Below, piece after piece: positions 48,318-58,372 of a DNA stretch of 64,000 bases. This DNA is from Odobenus rosmarus divergens (lineage: Eukaryota; Chordata; Mammalia; Carnivora; Odobenidae): the NCBI RefSeq assembly GCF_000321225.1, contig NW_004451010.1, positions 2,087,129 to 2,151,128 on the forward strand. Reading direction: 5' to 3'. The notes beneath the pieces were generated by a model that ran no database searches, was not told the DNA's origin, and saw nothing but the letters and a program-made list of their open reading frames with translations. A program made the position numbers and the translations under genes. Every line of letters starts with the position of its first letter. The stretch's first letter is position 1.

Positions 48318-48448
48318 ATAACTTTCTTACAGGTGGAAAGATAACTTTCTTACAGGGTTTTCTTGAAAGAGCACTTGAAATATGATATATTTGGTGGAAA
48401 TATAACTTTCTTACAGGGTTTTCTTGAAAGAGCACTTGAAATATGATA
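48318..48448 (+). repeat. Local tandem repeat of an acceptor-like unit
   Basis: ATAACTTTCTTACAGG occurs at 48318, 48341 and 48402. The last two are followed by an identical 30-nt extension (GTTTTCTTGAAAGAGCAC...) giving a 61-bp period. The duplication looks recent because the two long units are nearly identical. Confidence 0.85.
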
Positions 48449-49119
48449 ACCATAGGAACCTACAGTTGTGGAGGCCAGGTGGCTTATATATTCCATACCC
48501 TAGTTTTAGAATTTAGGCCCTACCTCTGTGCATCCCATGTACTGTGGTCCCATTTTATATTTTACCAATCTCATCTGGAGACAATATCTCCTTATCTATA
48601 AAAGACTTGCATACATTTATTAACAGGACCTTTTTTTGAAATAATCAGATTTTCTTTAATAGATAATATTTTAAAATATTTCTTCTAATTTCTTCATTTT
48701 TATTGGGAATCAATATGTACAAAATGGTTAATATTTGGGATTAATCAAAAGTAAACATTTTATGCCTAGTTTTATCCTTAAGTTATGTATCAAATAGGCA
48801 GCCTGATTAGTAGCAAACATAAAAATATCAGGACATACATTGTAGCCATAAAACCACACGTATAGGGATATGTAGTTCATGTTAAAACAAAACAAAACAA
48901 AATTTCTAGTATACTCAGAGGCTCACATGGTTTTCTCAGAAAAGTAGTTAAACTTCAAAAACAGTGTAGTAAAAGTTGATCAAAACTGCTCCTTATGGGT
49001 GCCTCAGAGGACTTAAAATTATAAAGAAGCAGCATGAATGGTACCTGGCAGTGAACAATTTCCTGCTACCCACCCTCTCATCCCAGAGGCAGAGTTAATG
49101 ACTATTTCCATATGTTACC

Positions 49120-49385
49120 TTGCCATGTATGTCTTTATTGCACTTACTACATTGTATTTAATAGCCTATATGTAAATTCCTTAGGGTAGAGACCGTATTA
49201 ATTTATATTAATATCTCTAGTGCCTAGCATATAGTATATACTTGAATGATCTATCAGTATATTAATTAGTACATAGAACAGAGAATCTTGTCTGTATTTT
49301 TCACTGATATATCCCCTGTGTCCAGAATAATGCCTAGCACATAGGAGGTGCTTTATAGACCTTTGTTGAATGAATCAGTAAATGA
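49120..49385 (+). repeat. L2 3' ends, sense
   Basis: TCCTTAGGGTAGAGACCGTA, CTCTAGTGCCTAGCATATAG, then AATAATGCCTAGCACATAGG and TTTGTTGAATGAATCAGTAA; two overlapping L2-type 3' ends. Confidence 0.7.
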
Positions 49386-49485
49386 AGAACTGGTGGGAAT
49401 TTAAATCCTTGCGATGTCAGTAGCACAAAGAAAATTTGGAAAAGTTTGAATAGAAATTACTTTTCATATTATCTCTAATTTACAG

Positions 49486-49644
49486 AATGATCAAGTCCCG
49501 GCCTCTGGATTATACCTTTGTTCCTCGAACATGGATCTTTCCTGCTGAATATACGCAATTCCAGAACTACATGAAAGAATTGAAGAAAAAAAGAAAGCAG
49601 AAAACTTTTATAGTAAAACCAGCTAATGGTGCAATGGGTCATGG
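49486..49644 (+). CDS. TTLL7: TTLL7 coding exon 5 (residues 116-169)
   Basis: The exon is 159 nt, with acceptor TAATTTACAG and donor GTAGGT. It encodes the central subdomain: FVPRTWIFPAEY (127-138), a lysine/arginine-rich segment (146-155), then FIVKPANGAMGHG (157-169). In ATP-grasp ligases the lysine of the KP motif (K160) helps bind ATP phosphates and the following glycine-rich loop closes over the nucleotide; the residue assignment is by family analogy. The exon leaves in phase 2, and the split glycine codon is completed in exon 6. All expected motif residues are present and the frame is intact. Confidence 0.96.
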
Positions 49645-50259
49645 GTAGGTATTTTTCACCTAGAACATATAAAAGTTTTAAAAAAAATTGGGCAAAAAGA
49701 ATAAATGTGAGCATTCACTCATGGTTGAATACGAAAAAAATAATAAAATGGGTCTCTATTGCTTTTTTGGAACTAAATATTTATTGAGCCATTTTACCCT
49801 GTCCCACAGGCTTCAGTTATTGAATTTAAAGATTAAATCAGTTGAAAGACTTTAGTAGGAGACAACAAAACAAAAAAAAAATGTTTTCTAATTTTTCTTA
49901 AACATAAAATTTGTATTTATAATAATTTTAGAGTAAGCTTGGAGGGTAAAATTAAGTTGATATGGTAGAGCTAAATTGACTTGGAGAAAAAAATGGTAAG
50001 GTAGTTACTCTTTCAATAGCTAGAAATTTAAAGCAAGATAAGTATATTCTCTTTGCTTTACATATAAGTTTTTTTTCTTTATGGAGCCATGGTGATTGAA
50101 TTGAGAATGAGTAAAACACATTTTAAGCTAAAGTACCACAAACTAGTCTAGTGTTAGCTGAACATAGATTACACAACTTAATATTCCTGTGTCCTTTTGC
50201 TTTCTAATGTTCGTTTTCTGCAATGTACATTTTCAGAGAAAATGTGGCTGAGGCTGCTT

Positions 50260-50469
50260 TTATTTTTTTATTTTTAAAGATTTTATTTATATATTTGTCA
50301 GAGAGAGAGAGAGAGAGAGAGAAGGCGTACAAGCAGGGGAAGTGGCAGGCAGATGGAGGAGCAGGTCCCTGCTGAGCAAGGGCCTGATGCGGGACTCGAT
50401 CCCAGGACCCCAGGATCATGACCTGAGCCAAAGGCAGACACTTAACCGACTGAGCCACCCAGATGTCCC
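50260..50469 (-). mobile_element. Can-SINE, antisense, in intron 5
   Basis: T-rich left, (GA)n, CAGGATCATGACCTGAGCC, right end GACTGAGCCACCCAGATGTC. Flanks CTGCTTTTATT and CTGCTTTTAAT suggest a short target duplication. Confidence 0.92.
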
Positions 50470-50935
50470 GAAACTGCTTTTAATAAAAACACATATGTTA
50501 TTTTAATCTTTTGATTTATCATTTTATCATTACATATTGTCCTTGTCTCTTGTAACAATTTTTCTCTTAAAGTCTATTTTGTGTAATACTAGTTTACCAC
50601 TCCAGTTCTCCTTTTGTTACTTTTGGCATGGAATATCTTTTCCATTTGTTCACTTTCAGGTTATTTGGATCTTTGAATCTAAAGTGAATCTCTTGTAGAC
50701 AATGTGTGATTGGACCATGGTTTTTTTTTTTTCATTCTGCCAATGCTTGTCTTAGTTGGAGAGTTAATCCATTTGTAATTATTGATAAGGAAAGACTTCA
50801 GCCATTTTGCTATTTGTTTTCCATGTCTTAATATAGTTTTCATTCCTCAATTCCTCCTTTTCTACTCTCTTGTATATTAGATATTTTCTTATGTGCCATT
50901 TTAATTTTCTTTTACTATATATTTGTGAGTTTTTA

Positions 50936-51470
50936 AAAAATTTTATTAATTATTATTTTTTTCAGGAATAGAATTTATTGACTCATCACTTACATACAAC
51001 ACCCAGTGCTCATCATAACAAGTGCCATCCTTAATACCCATCATCCATTTAGCTCATCCCCCACCCATCTCCCTCCATCAACCCTCAGTTTGTCCTCTAT
51101 TGTTAAGAGTCTCTTATGGTTTGCCTCCCCCTCTCTCCTTCTCTCTTTCTTTTCCACTTCACACATGTTCATCTCTTTTGTTTTCTAAATTCCCATATGA
51201 ATGAAATCATATGGTATTTGTCTTTCTCTGACTGACTTATTTCATTTAACATAATACACTCTTGCTCTATTTACTTCCCTGCAAATGGCAAGATTTCATT
51301 CTTTTTGATGGCTGAGTAATTTTCCATCGCATATATATACACCATATATACACACCACATCTTCTTTATCCATTCATCAGTCAGTGGACACTTGGGCTCT
51401 TTCCACAGTTTGCTATTGTTGATGATGCTGCTATAAAAATATCAGGGTGCATGTACCCCTTTGAATCTGT
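50936..51470 (-). mobile_element. Younger LINE-1 3' end, antisense (nested)
   Basis: CAACACCCAGTGCTCATCAT, CTCTATTGTTAAGAGTCTCT, GAAATCATATGGTATTTGTC and GGCTGAGTAATTTTCCATCG. GTGAGTTTTT (50926) and AGGAGTTTTT (about 51472) may be its target duplication. Confidence 0.82.
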
Positions 51471-51573
51471 ATAGGAGTTTTTTTTTATTTTTAATGGTTT
51501 CCCTGGGATTATATTGAACACCTCAATTTATAATAATCTTGTTTAGATTAATATCAACTTAGTTTCAATAGTA

Positions 51574-51601
51574 AAACAAAAACAAAAACAAAACAAAAAC
51601 C
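51574..51601. repeat. (CAAAA)n short tandem repeat
   Basis: Five or six CAAAA/CAAAAA units. Confidence 0.8.
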
Positions 51602-52575
51602 TCACCTTGCTTCTATATAGCTCTGTCCCTCTTTATATTATTATTGTTACAAATTACATTTTCATACATTGTGTACCCATCAACATAAATTTATAATTAT
51701 TGTTTAATGCAGTTGTATTTTAAATAATATAGGAAAAAAGCATAGTTACAAATCTAAACTACATTAATAGTGACTTTCATATTTACTTATGTAGTCACCT
51801 TTATCTGGTGTTTTTTATTTCTTTGTGTGGATTTGAGTTACTCTCTAGTGTCCTTTCATTTCAGTCAGAAGAATACTCTTTAGCATTTCTTATAGGCCAA
51901 CTATACTAGCAACAAACTATCAGTTTTTATCTGGGAATATCTTAATTTCTCCTTTAGTTTTGAATACTTTTGCCAGATATAAAATTATGAGCTAGCAGGT
52001 TTTGTTTTGTTTTTTTTCCTCTGTCTTTCTGTCAACACTTTGAATATACCATCTCACTGCCTTTGGTCTCCATTGTTTCTGATGAGAAATCAGCTATTTA
52101 TCTTATTGAGGATCCATAGGGTGTGATAAGTAGCTTTCAAGATTGTCTTGGCTTTTGACAGTTTTAGCATAATATGTCTCAATGTGGATCTCTTTGAATT
52201 TATCCTACTTGGAGTTCATTGAGTTCTTTGGATATATAGTTAATGTTTTTCATCAAATTGGAAAGTTTTCAGCCATTCTTCAAATATTCTTTCTGTCCCT
52301 TTCTCTCTCTCCTCTCCTTTTGAGATTCCCATTATGTGTATGTTGGTATTCTTAATGGTGTCCCACAGGACTCTTAAGCTCTGTTCATTTTTCTTCATTC
52401 TTTTTTCTTTCTGTTCCTCAGACTAGTCATTCTCAATTGACCTACCTTCAAGTTCATTAATTTTTTTTCTGACTTCTTAAATCTTCTGTTTAGCCTCTCT
52501 AATGAATTTTTTGTTGCAGTTATTGTGTATTTTTAACTCCAGAATTTCAGTTTGGGTCCCTCCACTCTTCTTAAA

Positions 52576-52605
52576 AACAACAACAACAACAACAATAACA
52601 AAAAC
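52576..52605. repeat. (AAC)n short tandem repeat
   Basis: About eight AAC units with one AAT, inside the old L1. Confidence 0.8.
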
Positions 52606-53047
52606 TTCTATCTCTATTGATATTCTCTATTTGGGGAGATATCATTTTCATGGTTTCCTTCAGTTCTCTCCATATGGTTTCCTCTAACTCTTTGAACAGA
52701 TTTAAAACAGTTGATCTAAATAATTGATTGTGTAGTAAGCCCAATGTCTGTCTTTCAATTAATTGGTAACTTTCCTGTGTATGTGTCATACTTTCTTTTT
52801 TCTTTGCATGACTCATAATTTTTTGTTGAAAGCCAGACATTTTGAATGTTATAATGTAGCAACTCTGGAAATCAGATTCTCCCCCCCTACAAGGTTTTTT
52901 GTTGCTGCTTGCTATGGTTGCTCTTTATTTGTTTAGTGATCTTTCTGAAATAATTTTGTGAAGTCTATATTTTTTGTTGTGTGTGGCACTCAAGTTCCTG
53001 TTCTGTTGGGTCAGTGCTCAGCTAGTAAGTGGACAGAGATTTGCAAC

Positions 53048-53079
53048 CAACAAAACAAAACAAAACAAAATAAAACAAG
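53048..53079. repeat. (AAAAC)n short tandem repeat
   Basis: Five to six AAAAC units. Confidence 0.8.
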
Positions 53080-53170
53080 AAAACCTCCCCCAAACCCAAA
53101 CTCCCAGTCCTTGCAGAAGGGGTGTATGTGTATGTTGGAACATGCCTTGAACACTCAACTAGGCAGTTTA

Positions 53171-53547
53171 TTTTTTTATTTAATTTAATTTTACTATGTT
53201 ATGTTAGTCACCATACAGTACATCATTAGTTTTTGATGTTGTGTTCCATGATTCATTGTTTTCGTATAACACCCAGTGCTCCGTGCAATACGTGCCCTCC
53301 TTAATACCCATCACCAGTCTAACCCATCCCCTACCCCCCTCCCTTCTAAAACCTTCAGTTTGTTTCTCGGAGTCCATAGTCTTTCATGGTTCATCTCCCC
53401 ATCGATTTTGCCCCCTTCATTTTTCCCTTCCTTCTCCTAATGTCCTCCATGCTATTCCTTATGTTCCACAAATAAGTGAAACCATATGATAATTGACTTT
53501 CTCTGCTTGACTTATTTCAGTTAGCATAATCTCCTCCAGTCCCTACG
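53171..53547 (-). mobile_element. Youngest-type LINE-1 3' end, antisense, with 9-nt target duplication
   Basis: Antisense of the same 3' end seen in sense at 43165 (GTTCCATGATTCATTGTTTT, AACACCCAGTGCTCCGTGCA). GGCAGTTTA at 53162-53170 recurs at 53548-53556. Confidence 0.88.
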
Positions 53548-53853
53548 GGCAGTTTAAGACTCTGCCCTACTCTTCATTTCCTGCTTGTGCAGAGCCTCAT
53601 GGTTAGTCAGAGGTAAGAGCTTAGGTAGGGCCTTTCAAGTCTTTCCTGAGCATGCACTTAGCCTTGGGCATGCACATGGCATTCTAGATTTCCAGAAATA
53701 TGTCTGAGTTTTTCAAAGCTTTTATTTCCCAAAGATTCTCATACTTCAGTTTTTCTTCCCAATATTTTTGGTTAGTATATTGTTTTCCCCAACCTTTATT
53801 GGTTGTCATAGGCAGCGGGAACTAATGCATTTGTCTTTAAATGTTTTCAACAA

Positions 53854-53873
53854 CCCCCCCCCCCCCCCCCCCC
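53854..53873. repeat. (C)20 homopolymer
   Basis: Twenty uninterrupted C on the + strand; exact length may also reflect assembly uncertainty. Confidence 0.9.
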
Positions 53874-54383
53874 GCCAAGTAGCTGCCTCAACACTAGGAG
53901 AGTTCCTAATTAGGCAAGATAAGAGCAGTCCTTGAGTTCCTTCAGGGAGCCACCAGACAGGTAAAACAACAACAATAACAACAACAAAACTAACACAAGA
54001 ATAAGGTCTATTCTGCTCCCTCCAGAACCAGGACCTGTACTGGGAACATGGGCTGTTGTCCAAGGCCATTGATAAGTTGAGGTTGGGGGATGGGACCAGA
54101 GTAAGTTAAAATGCCACAAAGCTCTTTTGCATAGATTAGGCTTTTTTTTTTTTTTTTGATTAAGTGTTCTCTGGTTGTTACAAACTTTTGGTCAGTTTCT
54201 AGGTTTCCAAAAAAGTTGATTCTGACAATTTTTTGGCTGTTTATTGCATTTGTGGAGGGACAGACTTTGGAGTTCCCTACTCCACCATTTTCCTCTTGAG
54301 TATTATGTGTAACTTTGTAAACATCTTGACCCCATTTCAAATTAGTCATTTATTTCTTTCTTTTTTTTTTAAAGGAAGTTACC

Positions 54384-54580
54384 TTTTTTTTTAAAGATTT
54401 TATTTATTTATTTGATAGAGAGAGGCACAGTAAGAGAGGGAACACTAGCAGAAGGAGTGGGAGAGGGAGAAGCAGGCTTCCCACTGAGTGGGGAGCCCGA
54501 TGTGGGCCTCAATCCCAGGACTCTGGGACCATGACCTGAGCCGAAGGCAGACGCTTAACGACTGAGCCACCCAGGTGCCC
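54384..54580 (-). mobile_element. Can-SINE, antisense, abutting the TTLL7 exon 6 acceptor
   Basis: T-run with TTAAAGATTTTATTTATTTA at the left, GAGAGAGGCACAG block, GGACCATGACCTGAGCCG and right end CTGAGCCACCCAGGTGCCC at 54580. Only 24 nt (TAATTC, a T-run, TTAACTTAG) separate it from exon 6. No clear target duplication was found because both flanks are T-rich. Relatively little diverged, so young. Confidence 0.93.
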
Positions 54581-54604
54581 TAATTCTTTTTTTTTTTAAC
54601 TTAG
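54581..54604 (+). promoter_or_regulatory. TTLL7: TTLL7 exon 6 splice acceptor tract
   Basis: Twenty-four nt: TAATTC, then a run of 11 T, then AACTTAG. The C at 54580 is the last SINE base; with TAAT it forms CTAAT, a match to the YTNAY branch-point consensus with its A at 54583, 22 nt before the exon. Confidence 0.6.
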
Positions 54605-54821
54605 GATTTCTTTGATAAGAAATGGTGACAAACTTCCATCTCAGGATCATTTGATTGTTCAAGAATACATCGAAAAGCCTTTCCTAATGGAAGGTTACAA
54701 GTTTGATTTACGAATTTATATTCTGGTGACATCGTGTGATCCACTGAAAATATTTCTCTACCATGATGGACTTGTGCGAATGGGAACAGAGAAATACATT
54801 CCACCTAATGAGTCTAATTTG
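54605..54821 (+). CDS. TTLL7: TTLL7 coding exon 6 (residues 169-241, ATP-grasp core)
   Basis: The exon is 217 nt, with acceptor TTTTAACTTAG and donor GTAAGT. It encodes the ATP-grasp core: ISLIRNG (170-176), HLIVQEYIEKP (184-194), GYKFDLRIYILV (199-210), FLYHDGLVRMG (219-229) and the start of the substrate loop. K201, D203 and R205 are in the strongly conserved KFDLR block; by family knowledge this block contributes to ATP and glutamate binding. Skipping the exon would remove 217 nt, shift the frame and destroy the catalytic domain. An antisense Can-SINE ends only 24 nt before the exon, so the whole upstream acceptor environment is young transposon sequence. Confidence 0.96.
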
Positions 54822-55077
54822 GTAAGTGATACCAGACAGAATCTATGGTTTTATTCATTTGTTCAGCTTGTACTTTTTAGAGCATGCATTGTGTGTAAAG
54901 ATTATATGAATCACAGTACCTCTTTATCAGGTTTTTATAGTCAGGAATTGTGTACATAAACAAGACTGCTTCTAATTTATAGAAAGATTTGTGAAAATTA
55001 GAAAAAAAAAGGTGTCTCCTCCAGCAGGCTAATTAGGAGAAGGCACTCCCTTTGGGTGCTGTGAGCACAAGGATGGC

Positions 55078-55204
55078 TTTCAAAGCACGTGTGTATGCAG
55101 TGGCCTTGCATAGAAATGACATGTACACATGTGTATACAGTGGCCCTATATAGAAATGGATTTCAAAGCACATGTGTATATTCTTTGGCCCTGGATGGAA
55201 ATGA
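55078..55204 (+). repeat. Three-copy minisatellite, unit about 41 bp
   Basis: Copies at about 55078-55119, 55120-55159 and 55160-55204. The shared core is CA(C/T)GTGTATxCAGTGGCC...TAGAAATG; the third copy is more diverged. It explains a repetitive 60-codon frame. Confidence 0.8.
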
Positions 55205-55969
55205 TTTATTTAGAAATGTAAATAAAAATAATATCTCATTGAGAAGTACAGACAGAGTGTCATGGAGTTGAGTGTAGGGATAGTTTATGTTTAGCTTCTC
55301 ATGGAGGAGGTGGTATTTGAGCAAGCTTTATATGACAGGTATGGTTTAACATGTAGGATGTGGGAGAAAGTATTTGAAACAGAGAAAGTGAGAGTTATCA
55401 GAAAGTAGAGTTATTAATTTGTTACTTTGCACAAAAGAAAAGATGGTAAATTTACACTGACCAAATGTAAAGTAGAGACATAAATTGGTAGTTTCAGTGT
55501 GTATTTTAAAATCTATTAAATGGAGCTTTCTGTAGATATTTTTCCATTAAGATTTCCTTTATGCAGCCATAACTCATTGCTGAAAGTCATAACTGCAGTT
55601 TATGGTTTATGAAGGTCAAACTGTAATTTATTATCGTAATTTATCATGAGAGTCACAAACTTTATTATCCATACTTAAAAGTTTAGTTAACCTCTACCCT
55701 ATTTTTGGACCTACTAATTATAGTAAAAATTATAATTAATTATTATTTTCCATTTTGTCAAAAGCCTGGTTATTGTTCTCCTCCAGTGTTATGCACACAA
55801 TTATCTGCACTAAAAGTGGTCATATTTTAAAAATTACATAATGACTGTTCATAAATGTTACTATGTTCAATTAATGAAAAATATTGTAAACCTGGCAAAG
55901 GAAGAATAAGGGAACTGTAAAAGTTTTCACTGGAAAGGAAGATAAAGGAAAGAATCATCTCTTTGAAGG

Positions 55970-57000
55970 TCATAAGGTGTGAATGTATCCAATCACCAAG
56001 TAATATTTGAACTCTACTGCATTCTATGCATTGTGCTGGTTTTGGAAAAACAGTGACCAAGACAGCTACAGTGCTTGACCTCTCAAAAGCAACAGTCTAG
56101 TGGGGAGGCAGAAAATATAATAAGCAATTATAATACCTGATGGTAAGTGTAATGGTCTAAGACACGGAGAGTGCTATGGCAGTGCATAGCAAGGGCATCT
56201 AACCCAGCTGGAGATAGAGTTTAGAGAGGGAGTTTGTAAAGTGAAATATGAATAATGGAGGGTTAGCCAGGTTGGGGGCAGGGCAGGGTGGGGTGGAAAT
56301 CTATAGAGAAAAATGGCCCAGAGTTACTGTGTGTCTGGAGAAAGCACTCATATTCAATATGGCTAAATACAGACCATGAAGGGGTGGGTATTCAGAGATG
56401 AGGATGAAGAGCCTAGAGGACAGATGCTTCAGGGCTTTTTAGGCCATGTCTAGGATTTTGGAATTTAACCTAAGAAGAAGGGAAGCATTGAAAGATTTTA
56501 AAGAAGGAATGAGATTTTTGTCTTAAAAAGGTCACCTGGTCTGTATGTGGGGAATGTGAGAGATGGCTGTAGTTGTAGATGAATGGGAGAAGTGAGGGTA
56601 AGGGAGAAGCTGTTTTCTAGTCTAACCACATGTGAGAGGAAAGATGGCCTTATCTGAAGTAGTAGCAATAGGACTATACTAAGAATAAGAACATAGATTT
56701 AAGATATATTTATGGTAACGTGGATAACATTGATATACTGACAGGTTGGATTTATAGAACGAGGGAAAAGGAGAGAGAAATTGAGGATAAAACTCAAGAA
56801 TTTTGGCATTGGCCAGTTGGGTGGATGATGTATCATTCACCGTGATAGGAAATATAGGGGCTGTTAAAGGTCTTGCAGGAAGCTGGTGTGTTTGGTTTGA
56901 CATACCTGTGCAGCATCTATGCTATAAGCATTTGGATGTATAGCATAGGTCTGGAGTTCAGATGAGAGAACCAAGCTACAGACCTAATTTGAGACTTGTC
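55970..57000. repeat. Degenerate ancient repeat (same family as 46160)
   Basis: CATTCTATGCATTGTGCTGG, CAACAGTCTAGTGGGGAGGC, GGCTTTTTAGGCCATG-like and CAAGAATTTTGGCATTGGCC are spaced as in the other copies. Confidence 0.45.
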
Positions 57001-57419
57001 AGCTCTTAGATTATAATTAAAATAATTGGTGTGGATAAGAATGGGTTATAATACATTGTAAGGCAGATAGTCATGTTTTGAGAGAAAAGAGTTAGGGAAA
57101 ACATAGGAAAGGATAAGACTTGTAAGCTCATTTAAGTGATTTATTTTAATATCTTAAATTATATGTATGTGATATTTGCTTAAATACACTGGATTAGGAA
57201 ATCATAAGGAAAGTTTGGGAGTCAGGAAACGTAACCTCTAGGTCTCACTTTGCCAAGTGCTTTTGAATCACGTAATCTTGTGTCTTTGGTTCACATGTAC
57301 AAAGAATGATCTTCTCCTATATAAGTGTCAGTGTTCCTTACATATCTCTAAAATTTAAAAGTTCACCTTTTTCAACTCCACAATCAAATTCCTAGATTAA
57401 GATATGAAAGAGTAAAAAA

Positions 57420-57457
57420 ATATATATATACATATATATATGTATATATATATATAA
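57420..57457. repeat. (TA)n microsatellite
   Basis: Alternating TA with two TACATA/TGTATA interruptions forming a near-palindrome. Confidence 0.85.
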
Positions 57458-58244
57458 AATTTTATCTGAAGTGAGATCACAGTTATGTAAAAGTTAAACT
57501 TAAGAAAAAAAGGCTGGAAAAAAATAAATCAAAATGCTCTCACTGGTTGGTTTTGGATGGCATACTATTGCATATTTGTTTCTTTCTTCCTGTTTCCAAT
57601 TTTTAAAATAGTGAGCATGTATTTTGTGAAAAGCTGGTATTGGTAAGCTACGTATAAGAACATCATAAGACAGAGAATTTCAGGCATTGAAATATAATAG
57701 CCATTTATTTTTTGCTACCAGTGTAGCAGCTGGCCAGTTCTTGAAAAGTTTTATATAACCCAATTCATTGTATTGAGCTTATATGCTAAAAAATAGGGCG
57801 GAGAATAGTTATATACTTTTCATTCCTTGCAGGTTGCTGTTTGGTTTATAGCTGTCTTCACTGCTTATGGCCAATGTCCAGCTGGCAATGAACTGCTTAG
57901 AAGGGGATTTTTGTTGAGCTAGATGTGAAACTGGAATTTCCAGTCCTACTTGCAAAGATACTGTTTTAAGAAAAATGCACAGTTCCATTTCTTACTCACT
58001 TTTTCACTAGGATAGCTAGGGTTTTTATTACTGCTATTATTATTTATTTTTAGAAATTCTTGCCAAATGGAGAGCTCCTCAATAAATTATTTTCCAACTC
58101 TTTTTAAATTGAAAAATGATTTGTATTTTGGAAACTAGGAAATGCTATAGTTTGATTAATTTCCTTTTTCTTCAGATCAAGCACTTAGAATTAGACAAGC
58201 ATAAGATTTATGTTCTTTCTTTTAAATATCACTTAATTTAAAGC

Positions 58245-58372
58245 TTTTTCTAAGTTTCATTAGGGTAGGGACTCTATCTTGTTTATCTATGTATCCACAG
58301 TGCCCAGTACCAGTTCTGCAGACAGTAAGTAGGTGCTCCTTAAATATTGTTTAATGAATGAAAAAATAAATT
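58245..58372 (+). repeat. L2 3' end, sense
   Basis: AGGGTAGGGACTCTATCTTG, CCACAGTGCCCAGTACCAG and TTGTTTAATGAATGAA are the L2 terminal order. Confidence 0.7.

Larger units (their letters stand above)
45452..49485 (+). other. TTLL7: TTLL7 intron 4: contents
   Basis: A 4.0-kb intron. It holds an antisense MIR (45575-45745), a long degenerate ancient repeat of L2-associated type (about 46160-47700), a local tandem repeat of acceptor-like sequence (48318-48448) and sense L2 3' ends (49120-49385). No second coding exon is evident between exons 4 and 5. Confidence 0.75.
50480..54310 (-). mobile_element. Long old LINE-1, antisense, with nested insertions
   Basis: Antisense wording of the 5' region of old mammalian L1 elements (TCTTGTAGACAATGTGTGAT, TTTTGCTATTTGTTTTCCAT, CCAGACATTTTGAATGTTAT, GGAGTTCCCTACTCCACCAT). 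It is split by younger L1 fragments at 50936-51470 and 53171-53547. No open ORF1 or ORF2 remains. The exact subfamily and edges are uncertain. Confidence 0.65.
49645..54604 (+). other. TTLL7: TTLL7 intron 5: mostly transposon
   Basis: A 5.0-kb intron. Only about its first 600 nt lack recognisable transposons. From 50260 to 54580 it is Can-SINE, a long old antisense L1 with two younger antisense L1 insertions inside it, then a second Can-SINE that stops 24 nt from exon 6. Confidence 0.75.
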
